Notes: a model not told the origin generated them from the letters alone. A stretch of DNA of 64,000 bases from Anaerofustis sp. (GCF_019420015.1 NZ_JAHZIA010000011.1:1-64000); one strand, 5' to 3'. Shown: positions 32,438-41,263, counted from the first letter of the stretch. Translations and numbers: made by a program.

Positions 32438-33163
32438 ATGTTATGTGAAATTATTAAGGTATTTGATGGTGGAGATGGTTCAGGTCATTATAATCATGTA
32501 GGAATACCGGAACATAAAGGCGGTTCAGCGAGAAGCGGTAAATTTAGAAGAAATCAAAATAAAAATTTTTCTTCATCTCATACTGAAAGTAAAGAATATG
32601 ATCCGAAAAGTAAAATAAAAGAGAGAATTAAAGGCATTTCTGAAGAAGATACCGATAGATATTATATGTCTTTATATTATTATACTGGTTCATATTACGA
32701 TAGAATAAAACAAGCTTACAGAGATAAATACTCTGGGAAACAGTTTGATGAAGAGTTTGAAAAATATTCAAATGATTTAGATGATTTTATATATAGATCA
32801 GAAAAGTATGAAGGTACAGTTTACAGAGGTCTTGGTGTTTCAGATGAAGATGCGGATAAAATAATAAATAAATTAAAACAAGGTAAAACGATGGATATGC
32901 AAGGAATTTCAAGTTGGAGTTCTAATAAGTCTATATCTATGAATTTTGGTAAAAATTCTCTGGATGATAATAAAAATATTTGTTTGTTGTTTAATTTAGA
33001 AAATAAATCTGGTGCTTCTGTTAAAGAGTTATCTGTTTTTCCTGAAGAAGATGAAATATTACACCCAACAACATCAAGATATGTGTTAAAAAATAATGAT
33101 TTTAAAACAACAGAGTTAGAAAATGGTAAAAAGATAATAGAGATAAATTTAAAAGAGGTATAA
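32438..33163 (+). CDS. ADP-ribosyltransferase with cargo-like leader
   Basis: 241 residues. Residues 10-35 (GGDGSGHYNHVGIPEHKGGS) resemble the kinase leader. The C-terminal 120 residues show the R-S-E signature of toxin-type mono-ADP-ribosyltransferases: TVYRGLG (Arg), ISSWSSNKSISMNF (the STS position reads S-W-S), and FPEEDEILHP (E-x-E, catalytic Glu). NAD-dependent modification of a host protein is expected, as with T4 Alt delivered from the head. Target unknown. A DraG-type hydrolase lies immediately upstream. Confidence 0.82.
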   Translation: MLCEIIKVFDGGDGSGHYNHVGIPEHKGGSARSGKFRRNQNKNFSSSHTESKEYDPKSKIKERIKGISEEDTDRYYMSLYYYTGSYYDRIKQAYRDKYSGKQFDEEFEKYSNDLDDFIYRSEKYEGTVYRGLGVSDEDADKIINKLKQGKTMDMQGISSWSSNKSISMNFGKNSLDDNKNICLLFNLENKSGASVKELSVFPEEDEILHPTTSRYVLKNNDFKTTELENGKKIIEINLKEV

Positions 33164-33165
33164 AT

Positions 33166-33651
33166 ATGTCAAAAAATTTAACTTTGTATGATAAATGGAA
33201 AATTGATAGTGATACAGAAAATCCAGTAGGTTTTTCAGATCAAAAAATTAATAAAGTAAATGATAATGATTTATTTAAAATAATTAAAAAAATAGAAAAA
33301 TGCGAAAGTAAATTAAATTCTGATGTAATTTCAAAAAGAGATAAAAAAAGGTTAAGAAATACATTAGATGAGCTTGCTGAAGAATTAAAAGTATTGAATG
33401 AAAATGAATTAGAAAAAAAGTTAGATGAAGGTTTACCATCTGAAACAGGTAAGTATAATGGTATGGATTATGAAGAGATTTTAGCAAGAGCGTTACAGAT
33501 GGAAAATGATGCCGTAGAAATAAATTTAATGTTATTAGAGATTGCACCTGATGAAGATAGAAAAAAGTTTGTCGAGATAGCTAATGATGAAAATGATCAT
33601 TCTTTAATCTATCAAGGTATTATTAATAGATTGCAAGGTGTATCAAAATAA
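33166..33651 (+). CDS. Ferritin-like / rubrerythrin-like protein
   Basis: 161 residues. After a polar N-terminal half, residues 105-160 show ILARALQMENDAVEINLMLL and IANDENDHSLIYQGIINRL: helices carrying E and ExxH of the ferritin-like di-iron fold. Only about half of a full four-helix bundle is recognisable, so iron binding is uncertain. It follows the transferase in the same run. Confidence 0.6.
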   Translation: MSKNLTLYDKWKIDSDTENPVGFSDQKINKVNDNDLFKIIKKIEKCESKLNSDVISKRDKKRLRNTLDELAEELKVLNENELEKKLDEGLPSETGKYNGMDYEEILARALQMENDAVEINLMLLEIAPDEDRKKFVEIANDENDHSLIYQGIINRLQGVSK

Positions 33652-33663
33652 AGGTTTAATAAA

Positions 33664-34047
33664 ATGAAAGAAATAATAAGTAAATTAGATGAAATATTGT
33701 TTGAGTATGAGCGTAGATTAAATGAAAATTTTAAATATAAATTTGTTGAATATTTTGCAAGAAATGAAAATATATTAAATGTTATTTCTGCAAGAGATAG
33801 ATTGATGAAAGCAAAATTGAAAAATAACGAATTATTGTCCGACTTTCTTGTTGAGATTAAAAAATTGTTAAATGATGAAGTTGGAAATAATGTAAAATCT
33901 AAAACAAGTTTATATAATGAATATAGAGAAAAATTTATAAAAGCAATAAAAAATATTTCGGATGAACAATATAAAGTTTTTAATAATTTTATAATTTCTA
34001 AATGTGATGAATCAGCTACTAATGTAGTTGAGTGTAGAAAAAATTAA
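33664..34047 (+). CDS. Hypothetical helical protein
   Basis: 127 residues, Lys/Asn-rich helices throughout, with no recognisable motif. Last gene before the promoter that serves the head genes. No family recognised. Confidence 0.55.
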   Translation: MKEIISKLDEILFEYERRLNENFKYKFVEYFARNENILNVISARDRLMKAKLKNNELLSDFLVEIKKLLNDEVGNNVKSKTSLYNEYREKFIKAIKNISDEQYKVFNNFIISKCDESATNVVECRKN

Positions 34048-34089
34048 GGTAGGTGATTCAAATATTTAGGATACGAAGTCCGAATTTTG

Positions 34090-34118
34090 TTTACATATTA
34101 TTTATGCTATGTTATACT
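34090..34118 (+). promoter_or_regulatory. Sigma70-type promoter upstream of head genes
   Basis: TTTACA (34090-34095), 17 bases, TGT then TATACT (34113-34118). It is the only copy of the promoter family directly before head genes and may start the 15-kb head-tail transcript. Confidence 0.72.
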
Positions 34119-34157
34119 ATATAAGTAGCATGTAAAGAGAGAGGTAAAATAAAATTA

Positions 34158-35465
34158 ATGGCTAAAGGGCATTTTGGTTCAAAAATAAGTCCTAATATGA
34201 AGCGTACACCAGAAGATTTTTTAATATGTTATAATGTACCAATAGCAAGAACTGGTGTGCAAAAATATTTAGGTAAAGAATTAGGTTTGCATGATAGGGC
34301 GGATGAAATAATAAAAGTTTATCGTACAGAAGATGAAGTTTTTAATGCTAAAACAATATCTTCATTTGAGGGTAAAGTGTTTGTTGACGAGCATCCGTCT
34401 GACTGGGTTACACCGATGAATTTTCAAACTTACGGAAAAGGTGTGGTAACTAATGTTAGAAGAGGTACAGGAAAAGAAAGTGATTTACTTTTAGCTGATA
34501 TTATAGTTTATAATTTAGCTCAAATAGAAGAAATAGAAAGTAAGCATAAGCGCGAAGTATCTTGCGGGTATGAATGTGAGTATGTACCATTTAAAGATGG
34601 GTATGCTCAAAAAAATATAATAGGAAACCATGTTGCTTTAGTGAGTGCTGGTAGAGCTGGGAATAGGGTTGCTATAAAAGATAATAAAAATGAATCATTA
34701 AAAGGAGGAAGAAAAAAAATGAGCTATAGAGTTCCTAAGAGACAAAAAACGTCAGAATTTCTTCAAGCGGTAGGTTTAAAGCATGTTGCTATGGATGCCG
34801 ATCCTGAAGATATTTTAGATGCTATGAATGATCTTGTTGAAGAAAAAAAGGTTGAAGATGAAGAAAAGGAAGTCCAGCCTGCTAAAATTATTAAGAAAGA
34901 GGAAGAAGAGATAGAAAATAATGATGAGGAAATGGAGCAAATGAAGGAAACATTGTCTGATGTAAAAGATGCTTTGTATTCTCTTTTGCAATCAAGAGTA
35001 AAAGATGAAGGGATAGAAGAACCTTCGGACGAGGGTATGGAATCTTTAGATGAGTTGGAAGAAGAGTTGCAAGAAGAGGAAGAAGTAGAAGATGCTGATG
35101 TGGATGAAATAGAATCTGTAGAAGTGTCTCCGGAAGAAATTAATGAAGATGGTGATTGTGAAATAGAGGAAAAGGAAGAAATAGAGAGAACAAAAGATTC
35201 GGCAATTGAATTAATGAGGGTTTTAAAGCCTATTATTGCATATATTCCCAATAAGAAGGAAAGAAAGCGTGTTTCTGATAATTTAGCAAAAGTTCTTAAG
35301 AAGCAAGTGAAAGATTCTAAGAAGAATTATAAAAAAACATCGTCTAAAGTTTATTCTGATATTTTAAATGGAAGAACTAAAGACAATTCATTTTCAAATG
35401 AATCTGATTTAGGTAAGAAAATTGCTGAAATGTATAATCCACATTATAAAAAGGAGGTAAAGTAA
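34158..35465 (+). CDS. DUF2213-type prohead protease with fused scaffold region
   Basis: 435 residues. N-terminal 180: FLICYNVPIARTGVQKYLGKE, GKVFVDEHPSDWVTPMNFQT, REVSCGYECEY, NHVALVSAGRAG, the DUF2213 pattern thought to be a head maturation protease. Residues 190-435 are acidic and basic coiled coil, as in scaffold proteins. A strong AAAGGAGG site and ATG lie in frame inside the gene (34719), so the scaffold is probably also made alone. Overlaps the cement-protein start. Confidence 0.82.
   Translation: MAKGHFGSKISPNMKRTPEDFLICYNVPIARTGVQKYLGKELGLHDRADEIIKVYRTEDEVFNAKTISSFEGKVFVDEHPSDWVTPMNFQTYGKGVVTNVRRGTGKESDLLLADIIVYNLAQIEEIESKHKREVSCGYECEYVPFKDGYAQKNIIGNHVALVSAGRAGNRVAIKDNKNESLKGGRKKMSYRVPKRQKTSEFLQAVGLKHVAMDADPEDILDAMNDLVEEKKVEDEEKEVQPAKIIKKEEEEIENNDEEMEQMKETLSDVKDALYSLLQSRVKDEGIEEPSDEGMESLDELEEELQEEEEVEDADVDEIESVEVSPEEINEDGDCEIEEKEEIERTKDSAIELMRVLKPIIAYIPNKKERKRVSDNLAKVLKKQVKDSKKNYKKTSSKVYSDILNGRTKDNSFSNESDLGKKIAEMYNPHYKKEVK
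34719..35465 (+). CDS. Internally started scaffold protein
   Basis: In-frame ATG 34719 (SYRVPKRQKTSEF...) preceded by AAAGGAGG at 34701-34708, ten bases away. The product would be 248 residues: a basic start, then long acidic coiled coil (KEEEEIENNDEEMEQMKETL...) and a basic C-terminus (RKRVSDNLAKVLKKQVKDSK) expected to bind capsid subunits. This is the arrangement of the lambda C/Nu3 pair, where scaffold is the C-terminal part of the protease. Confidence 0.7.
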   Translation: MSYRVPKRQKTSEFLQAVGLKHVAMDADPEDILDAMNDLVEEKKVEDEEKEVQPAKIIKKEEEEIENNDEEMEQMKETLSDVKDALYSLLQSRVKDEGIEEPSDEGMESLDELEEELQEEEEVEDADVDEIESVEVSPEEINEDGDCEIEEKEEIERTKDSAIELMRVLKPIIAYIPNKKERKRVSDNLAKVLKKQVKDSKKNYKKTSSKVYSDILNGRTKDNSFSNESDLGKKIAEMYNPHYKKEVK

Positions 35466-35974
35466 TGCCAGGTTCTGTTATTGGAAAAGTTTTAAATTTA
35501 GGATATATCGGAAAAATTTCAAGAGATGCAGATGCAATTGTAATTAATCGGATTGTTTCTGGTGAAAGTGAAGCAATTGATTTTGGTGCGGCAGTATTTT
35601 TAAATGATGATAATACTGTAAGAAATGTCACTGTAACAGGTGATGTAGGCGAAGAAACATCTACTGATACAGTTGATAAGTTTGTAGGTATCGCTGTAGC
35701 TGAAGTAGTTCAGGCTACAGAATATACACAGCAAGCTTCTGCATATTTAAAGAATAAGGGTTGTGATATTCTTGTGCGTGGTACCGCAATTGTTGAGATG
35801 GGTACAGGTACACCTAAAGCGGGTGGAAAAGTATACTTTAATTTTGTGACGGGAAAGTTTGATGCGACAGATCCATCTACAAAAGGTTTCGCTATTCCAG
35901 CAAGATTCACAACAGGTTATGTAGATGGTAAAGGCGGAGTAGAAATTACAATACTTGAAAGAAATTTAATTTAA
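35465..35974 (+). CDS. Structural cement/decoration protein (Gp24-like)
   Basis: 169 residues. Beta-rich: GKVLNLGYIGKISRDADAIV, FGAAVFLNDDNTVRNVTVTG, FVGIAVAEVVQATEYTQQAS, CDILVRGTAIVEM, AGGKVYFNF. This is the pattern of phage head cement proteins that stabilise the mature capsid; the gene lies between scaffold and capsid, as usual. Start shares a base with the previous stop. GC content is high for this genome, consistent with strong expression. Confidence 0.78.
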   Translation: MPGSVIGKVLNLGYIGKISRDADAIVINRIVSGESEAIDFGAAVFLNDDNTVRNVTVTGDVGEETSTDTVDKFVGIAVAEVVQATEYTQQASAYLKNKGCDILVRGTAIVEMGTGTPKAGGKVYFNFVTGKFDATDPSTKGFAIPARFTTGYVDGKGGVEITILERNLI

Positions 35975-35995
35975 TAATTTGGAGGGGTTAAAATA

Positions 35996-37003
35996 ATGTT
36001 TCACGGAAATAATCAAGTAAGACGTGTTTTTGATAATGCGCCTGTTATGAGACGGGTAAATGATAGCGCGATTGCTTCAGGTTTAGCTTTTTTAAATGGA
36101 GAGCTTGAGAAAAGAGATCCTAAATTATATGAACCACTTACATCCGTAACTTGGATGCGAGATATAGTAGCTGATACAGGTGGCGGATGGAGTGAATATA
36201 CTTCCAATTATTTTGTAGACTATGCCACTACAGGTAGTGGTACTTCTGGTATAATTGGAGGACAGACAAATGATATTCCAATTATGCAAGCAAATATCAC
36301 TAAGGATAATTTTAAGGTATTTTCTTGGGCGAATATTTTAAGGATTCCTTTTGTTGACAATGAGCTTCTTAAAACGGTTGGTAGAAGTCTGGATGATATT
36401 CTTGACAAGGGTATTAAACTTGGTTGGAATAAAGATATTGACACAATGACATATGAAGGATATGAAAGTCTGGATATTTATGGTCTTGTGAATAATCCGC
36501 TTGTTCAAAGTGAAATGGCGGAAAACGGTACTGCGGGTGCTTCGGAATGGAAAAAGAAAACGCCAGATGAAATTTTAAATGATATTAATAGTTTAGTTCT
36601 TGAGACTTGGGAAGCTTCTGAGTATGATTTAACTGGTATGGCTAATCATATTTTGGTTGATCCTGCTAACTATGCCTATATTGTTACAAGAAAAGTTTCT
36701 GAAGCTGGTAACGTTTCTGTGCTTCAGTATATTCTTGAAAATAATATTGCTAAAAATCAAGACAGAGATCTTATGATTTATCCTTGCAGATGGTGTACAG
36801 GTGCCGGCGCAAGTCAAAAAAATAGAATGGTTGCTTATGTAAATGAAAAGGAAAAAGTTAGAATTGACATTCCTGTTATGCTCGGAAGAGTAATGACGCA
36901 ACCTAATGTAGAACAGATGGCTTATCTGACTGCATATGCAGGACAATTAGGTCAAGTTAAAATTATGTATTATGAAACGATTCGTTATAAAGATGGTATT
37001 TAA
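35996..37003 (+). CDS. Major capsid protein
   Basis: 335 residues with GGAGGGG upstream. The sequence resembles the DUF2184/HK97-fold capsid group: WMRDIVADTGGGWSEYTSNY (E-loop/P-domain part), then NFKVFSWANILRIPFVDNEL, LDDILDKGIKLGWNKDID and YGLVNNPLV. C-terminal VRIDIPVMLGRVMTQPNVEQ matches the A-domain end. No obvious propeptide. It sits in the expected slot after the cement protein, and a hairpin follows it. Confidence 0.87.
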   Translation: MFHGNNQVRRVFDNAPVMRRVNDSAIASGLAFLNGELEKRDPKLYEPLTSVTWMRDIVADTGGGWSEYTSNYFVDYATTGSGTSGIIGGQTNDIPIMQANITKDNFKVFSWANILRIPFVDNELLKTVGRSLDDILDKGIKLGWNKDIDTMTYEGYESLDIYGLVNNPLVQSEMAENGTAGASEWKKKTPDEILNDINSLVLETWEASEYDLTGMANHILVDPANYAYIVTRKVSEAGNVSVLQYILENNIAKNQDRDLMIYPCRWCTGAGASQKNRMVAYVNEKEKVRIDIPVMLGRVMTQPNVEQMAYLTAYAGQLGQVKIMYYETIRYKDGI

Positions 37004-37033
37004 TGAAAAATAAATAAATTAAATAGTAATTAG

Positions 37034-37053
37034 GGGAGGGTTTTTGCCCTCCC
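37034..37053 (+). terminator. GC-rich hairpin after the capsid gene
   Basis: GGGAGGG (37034-37040) pairs with CCCTCCC (37047-37053) around TTTTTG. There is no T run, so it may pause or process the message and adjust the capsid-to-tail ratio, rather than end transcription. Confidence 0.5.
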
Positions 37054-37084
37054 GTATTTGATTAAATTTGTGAAAGGAAAAAAT

Positions 37085-37483
37085 ATGAGAACAGGTCAAG
37101 TGCAAATTTTTAGTAATCAAACGGCTGTTTTTAACCACCCAGATGATTATGAAACTAAATTTAGAGTAAGAGCATATGAATTTACATATGCGCCTGATTG
37201 GATTTTAAAATCAAGAATGTATAAAGCTTTGTTAGATTCAAATAAAATTAAATTAATTGAAAGTAATTCAGATATTGCTAAAATTGAAACAAATGGAAAG
37301 ATTGAATCAAAAGAAATAAATGAAGCTTTAAATAATACAGAAAATTTAAATATAAGTGATAATGATTTACAGTCTTATTCCGAAAAATCAAGTAAGGAAC
37401 TTTATAATATTTGCTTAGAAAAAGGAATACAAGTTGAAAGTAAAAAACCAAAAGAATATTATATTGAAAAATTAATTGGTTAA
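37085..37483 (+). CDS. Neck-region protein with C-terminal HeH/SAP-like helix pair
   Basis: 132 residues from ATG 37085 (GAAAGGA upstream; a TTG at 37058 would be in the hairpin). N-terminal strands (GQVQIFSNQTAVFNHPDDYE) and a C-terminal LYNICLEKGIQVESKKPKEYYIEKL resembling the HeH/rho-N-like domain on small head-tail proteins. Probably a head accessory protein. Confidence 0.6.
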   Translation: MRTGQVQIFSNQTAVFNHPDDYETKFRVRAYEFTYAPDWILKSRMYKALLDSNKIKLIESNSDIAKIETNGKIESKEINEALNNTENLNISDNDLQSYSEKSSKELYNICLEKGIQVESKKPKEYYIEKLIG

Positions 37484-37505
37484 AATATAAACGGGGGATT
37501 TTAAA

Positions 37506-37991
37506 ATGAGCTATGATAGAAGGATATTTAACGATATTGGTTTAATTGGTGCGGCTTCAAATATTAAAAAAAATGAAAATCCCCCGTTTGATTTAGAAGA
37601 ATTTTATGCGGTTTATCCGCAATTTCAAGGTTTAGAGGAATTACCAGATGAAATTGTGAAAATGTATATAGAATTTGCAAATGAAGTGGTGAATGAAGGT
37701 AGATGGGGAAAACAGTGGAAGTTAGGTATGTGCTTATTTGTAGCTCATTTTTGCTCTATATATTTAATGAGTTACTCTGATATAAATAGCCCTGCCGCCG
37801 CTGTTATAGCCGCCGGACAATCTAAAGGGTTAGTTAGCTCTAAATCTGTTGGGGATGTTTCTGTTTCTTATGATTTTTCACTTGCTATGCAAAATGTAGA
37901 AAATTGGGGCCAGTTTAATTTAACTATGTTTGGAAATCAATATGTTTCTATAGCTAAATTAATGTCGAAAGGCCCTATGTGGGTGTGGTAA
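37506..37991 (+). CDS. Head-tail connector protein (DUF4054)
   Basis: 161 residues. FDLEEFYAVYPQFQGLEELP, ANEVVNEGRWGKQWKLGMCL and AHFCSIYLMS match the DUF4054 connector, a helical adaptor under the portal. It lies second after the capsid, as usual. AACGGGGG precedes the start. Confidence 0.83.
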   Translation: MSYDRRIFNDIGLIGAASNIKKNENPPFDLEEFYAVYPQFQGLEELPDEIVKMYIEFANEVVNEGRWGKQWKLGMCLFVAHFCSIYLMSYSDINSPAAAVIAAGQSKGLVSSKSVGDVSVSYDFSLAMQNVENWGQFNLTMFGNQYVSIAKLMSKGPMWVW

Positions 37992-37992
37992 T

Positions 37993-38700
37993 ATGTCGGT
38001 AGAAAGCGAGATAAAAAATAGTGCGGGTAATTTTTCAAAATTAATTGAAAAAGAAATTGATAAAAGCGTAAAAAATTTTACAAAAGGAGATCCTTTAAAG
38101 TCTCTTGTTTTTGGTGAAATTAATATAAAAAAATATATAGATATACAAGAATATTTAAAAGAAGTAGAACAGTATGATTTGTTAATAGGAATACCTTCTG
38201 AAAACACAGGAAGAGCTAAAGGAGAGCAGGGTATTAATAATGCAGAATTGGCATATATACATACTCACGGTGTAGATAAAAAGGAAGTACGTCAAGAAAT
38301 TCAGAAGCAAATAGACAATGGTATGAATTTTAATGATGCAAGAAAAAAAGCACATCAAATGTTTATTATGTCGCATGGTTCACCTGCTTATCGTATACCG
38401 CCACGTCCAATTATTGAGCCTGCAATTGAAGCGAATAGTGAAAAGATAAACGAGAAGTTATTAAAAAGTTTAAAATCATTTTTAAATTTTGATTTAGAAC
38501 AAGGTGTAAATGAACTCAAGAAAACTGGCATGTTTGCACAAAATAAAGTTAGATCATGGTTTACTGATTCACGAAATGGATGGCCGCCTAATTCACCTTT
38601 AACCATAAAAGCAAAAAAAGGAAAAGATAGACCGTTGATTGATACAGGTGAATTGAGAAAATCTATAACATATGTTGTAAAAAAGAAAAATGGAAGGTAA
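37993..38700 (+). CDS. HK97 gp10-like neck/tail-completion protein
   Basis: 235 residues, one base after the connector. A basic helical first half; then YRIPPRPIIEPAIEANSEKI and WPPNSPLTIKAKKG...PLIDTGELRKSITYVV, the pattern of gp10-like completion proteins. The insert around residues 60-110 (TGRAKGEQGINNAELAYIHT) is also typical of virion morphogenesis proteins. It probably caps head or tail during joining. Confidence 0.75.
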   Translation: MSVESEIKNSAGNFSKLIEKEIDKSVKNFTKGDPLKSLVFGEINIKKYIDIQEYLKEVEQYDLLIGIPSENTGRAKGEQGINNAELAYIHTHGVDKKEVRQEIQKQIDNGMNFNDARKKAHQMFIMSHGSPAYRIPPRPIIEPAIEANSEKINEKLLKSLKSFLNFDLEQGVNELKKTGMFAQNKVRSWFTDSRNGWPPNSPLTIKAKKGKDRPLIDTGELRKSITYVVKKKNGR

Positions 38701-38702
38701 AT

Positions 38703-39086
38703 ATGTCTAAGGTTTGGTTGAATCTTGCTGATATTGTTGCAAGTCCGGAGTTTACACAGCAGATAATTATTAAAAGACATTCTAACGGAAGATATGTAAA
38801 TGGTAGATTTGAGCAGGATGAAAAAGAGATAAAAATAAATGCTGTTGTTTCTGCATCGGATGAAAAAACTTTAAGCATGGTTCCAGAGGGTGATAGAAAC
38901 GAAACAATAAAATCTGTACATAGTTTGGAAAAAATTTATATGACGAGTTCAGAGGTTTCAAAAGGTGAAAATAGGACTTCTGATATTATAATTTATAATG
39001 AGGATGAATATAAAGTTATAGCTGTAATGGACGCAGATGATTATGGCTTTACAAAAGCGGTAATATCAAAAATAGGAGCGTCATAA
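38703..39086 (+). CDS. Head-closure/neck protein
   Basis: 127 residues. FTQQIIIKRHSNGRYVNGRF, then KINAVVSASDEKTL and YNEDEYKVIAVMDADDYGFT form an all-beta head-completion fold. Position between the gp10-like and terminator genes supports a neck role. Family call is by context and strand pattern. Confidence 0.68.
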   Translation: MSKVWLNLADIVASPEFTQQIIIKRHSNGRYVNGRFEQDEKEIKINAVVSASDEKTLSMVPEGDRNETIKSVHSLEKIYMTSSEVSKGENRTSDIIIYNEDEYKVIAVMDADDYGFTKAVISKIGAS

Positions 39087-39087
39087 A

Positions 39088-39672
39088 ATGTCAGAAACTA
39101 TAAAATATACAGAATTACAAGATATATTTGTAAATTTAACCGCACTTTTGAGAGATATTGATTTAAAAAATGAAAATGAATCAGATCTTGTACGTTTGGC
39201 ATATCAATTAAATTCAGCACCTTTTCAGGAGATAAGACAAGGAGTGTCGTATGTTTGGATAAATTATGCCGATAATGATACTAATAAACAGATAAATGAA
39301 GAAATAAGAGAAGTTTTAGAAGACGAAATAACAATAAAAAGGTCGCAATTAAGACAAATAGATGTTCACTGGATTTTTTACGGAGATGAAAGTGTGCAAG
39401 ATATTTCTTATGAATTTAGAAATATGCTTTATAGTTATAAAGCTAAAAGTTTTTTAGATAAATATGATATTAAATTGATTGTAGATGTTCCTGAGGCTGT
39501 TTTATTATATGAACAATTAAATAATCAATGGTGGGCAAGGGTTGAATTGATAGTAAGTTACTATTTAGAATCAGCGTTAATTGAAGAGATACCATTGATA
39601 GATGTTGTTAATATTGATTTAATAACAGAAAAGGAAAGTTTAAATAGAGAAGTTATAGTTAAAGAAAAATGA
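39088..39672 (+). CDS. Tail terminator / neck protein
   Basis: 194 residues, one base after the previous gene. Alpha/beta pattern with WINYADNDTNKQINEE, RSQLRQIDVHWIFYGDESVQ and a W-W-A-R strand near the end. Placed immediately before the sheath, where contractile phages encode the tail terminator that caps the tube and sheath and joins the neck. The closest named group I recognise is gp12-like neck terminators. Confidence 0.68.
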   Translation: MSETIKYTELQDIFVNLTALLRDIDLKNENESDLVRLAYQLNSAPFQEIRQGVSYVWINYADNDTNKQINEEIREVLEDEITIKRSQLRQIDVHWIFYGDESVQDISYEFRNMLYSYKAKSFLDKYDIKLIVDVPEAVLLYEQLNNQWWARVELIVSYYLESALIEEIPLIDVVNIDLITEKESLNREVIVKEK

Positions 39673-39686
39673 AGGAGGTTAAATAA

Positions 39687-40808
39687 GTGGCAAATATAAC
39701 TTTAAACGATATAATTGATATTAGTGTTACATTAAGTCCGGTAGTGTCATATAGAAAGACATTAAATTCTGCTTTATTTATTACAGATTCTGAAAAAATA
39801 ACAAAAGAAGACAGAGTAAAAGAAATTGATAGTTTAGATTCTTTGGTTGAGTTAGGATTTGAAACTACTTCACCAGAATATCTTGCTATTAATTTATATT
39901 TTTCACAGTCACCTTCACCTGAAAAAGCTTTTTTAGGTGTAAAAGAAACAGATGAACAGTTTGCTAATGTTATTTCAGAATGTAGAAATCTTAATTTTGA
40001 GTGGTATGCTTTAATTATATTGGATTCTGTTGTAAATAAAATGGAAGTTACTGATATTAAAGCTGTAGCTTCTTATATTGAAACGGCTTCTCCAGAATCA
40101 GTTTTTTGTTTAAATTTTGATAAAAATTTTGAAAATTATGATACAATTATTGAACAATTAAAATCTGAAAATTATAAGAAAACAATTGTTCAAAGAGATG
40201 TATCGGATTCAAATTCTAATAAAACTGCAATATCGGGTATATTAGGATATGCTCTGGGGTATAATAAAAAAATAAATAAGTCTTTTACTCTTGCTTATAA
40301 ATCTATAGTAGGGCTGGAATCTAATGAAATTACATATGCTGATTTGAGAAAAATTTTATCAAATAATGTAAATATATATGTTAAACAAGGATATTATTAT
40401 AGTTTATTTAGACAAGGCACAATGTTGAATGGTGATAGATTTGATGAAGTTTATTATATAGATATGCTTGTTAATGATTTGAGAAATGAATTAATGAATA
40501 CGCTGATTAATAATCCTAAAGTTCCGCAGACAGATACGGGAATTAATATTTTGACTTCGGCAATTTCTCAAGTTTTGGATAGTTATGTAGATATTGAATT
40601 TATTCAACCTGGAATTTGGCTTGGAAGTTCAATTCTTTCACTTGAGTATGGTGATACTTTATCACAAGGATATTTAATTTTATTTGATGATTTGAGTGAA
40701 CAACCAGCAAGCGATAGAGTGGATAGAAAAGCACCTAATTGTTTTATATGTATTAAATTAGCAGGTGCAATTGAATATATCACATTAGGAATAAATATAA
40801 GCAGATAA
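39687..40808 (+). CDS. Contractile tail sheath protein (DUF3383)
   Basis: 373 residues from GTG 39687 with AAGGAGG upstream. The start NITLNDIIDISVTLSPVVSY and TLNSALFITDSEKITKEDRV match DUF3383; later LAGAIEYITLGINISR matches the C-terminal end that forms the sheath core. Identifies the virion as myovirus-like. It is shorter than T4 sheath but usual for this family. Confidence 0.9.
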   Translation: MANITLNDIIDISVTLSPVVSYRKTLNSALFITDSEKITKEDRVKEIDSLDSLVELGFETTSPEYLAINLYFSQSPSPEKAFLGVKETDEQFANVISECRNLNFEWYALIILDSVVNKMEVTDIKAVASYIETASPESVFCLNFDKNFENYDTIIEQLKSENYKKTIVQRDVSDSNSNKTAISGILGYALGYNKKINKSFTLAYKSIVGLESNEITYADLRKILSNNVNIYVKQGYYYSLFRQGTMLNGDRFDEVYYIDMLVNDLRNELMNTLINNPKVPQTDTGINILTSAISQVLDSYVDIEFIQPGIWLGSSILSLEYGDTLSQGYLILFDDLSEQPASDRVDRKAPNCFICIKLAGAIEYITLGINISR

Positions 40809-40828
40809 AGAGAGGGGTGAATTAAAAA

Positions 40829-41263
40829 ATGCCTAAAACATATTCTTTTTCAGATGTAAATTTAACTTTATCTCATCCATCTTTGGGTCAGTTATCTGTT
40901 AATGGCATGGGTCTTGGTTCTGTGCAGGTTAGCATGAGAACAGATAGATCTCAAATTGAAGTGGCGTATGATGGTACTCCAGTTGTTTCAAAGATAAAAG
41001 ATAGAACCGGTACCTTAGCTTTAAATGTACAACAAACGTCAGAATTAAATACAAATTTAAAAAAATGGTATAATTATTTAGAAAGTGCGGCTACTTCTGA
41101 ATGGTCTTTAATTAAAGCTGTGTTGACTGATAAAACGACTGGTGTCCAGGATATATTGAACGGGGGAAGTATTGTTAAATTACCAGATAAGGCATACGAA
41201 GCAACCGCTGGGCAGATAACTTGGAATTTTTTGTTTGCAGATGTTACGCAAAATACAATTTAG
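40829..41263 (+). CDS. Tail tube protein (DUF3277)
   Basis: 144 residues with GAGGGGTG upstream. KTYSFSDVNLTLSHPSLGQL, MRTDRSQIEVAYDGTPVVSK and TGTLALNVQQTSELN match the DUF3277 tube subunit, a beta-barrel that stacks inside the sheath. The sheath-tube order is canonical. Confidence 0.9.
   Translation: MPKTYSFSDVNLTLSHPSLGQLSVNGMGLGSVQVSMRTDRSQIEVAYDGTPVVSKIKDRTGTLALNVQQTSELNTNLKKWYNYLESAATSEWSLIKAVLTDKTTGVQDILNGGSIVKLPDKAYEATAGQITWNFLFADVTQNTI

Noticed and set aside
37493..41165. Five-G runs (for example near 37493 and 41161) as further phase-variation sites.
   Set aside because: They are too short to slip readily, and the genes are in frame; the first is simply part of a ribosome site.
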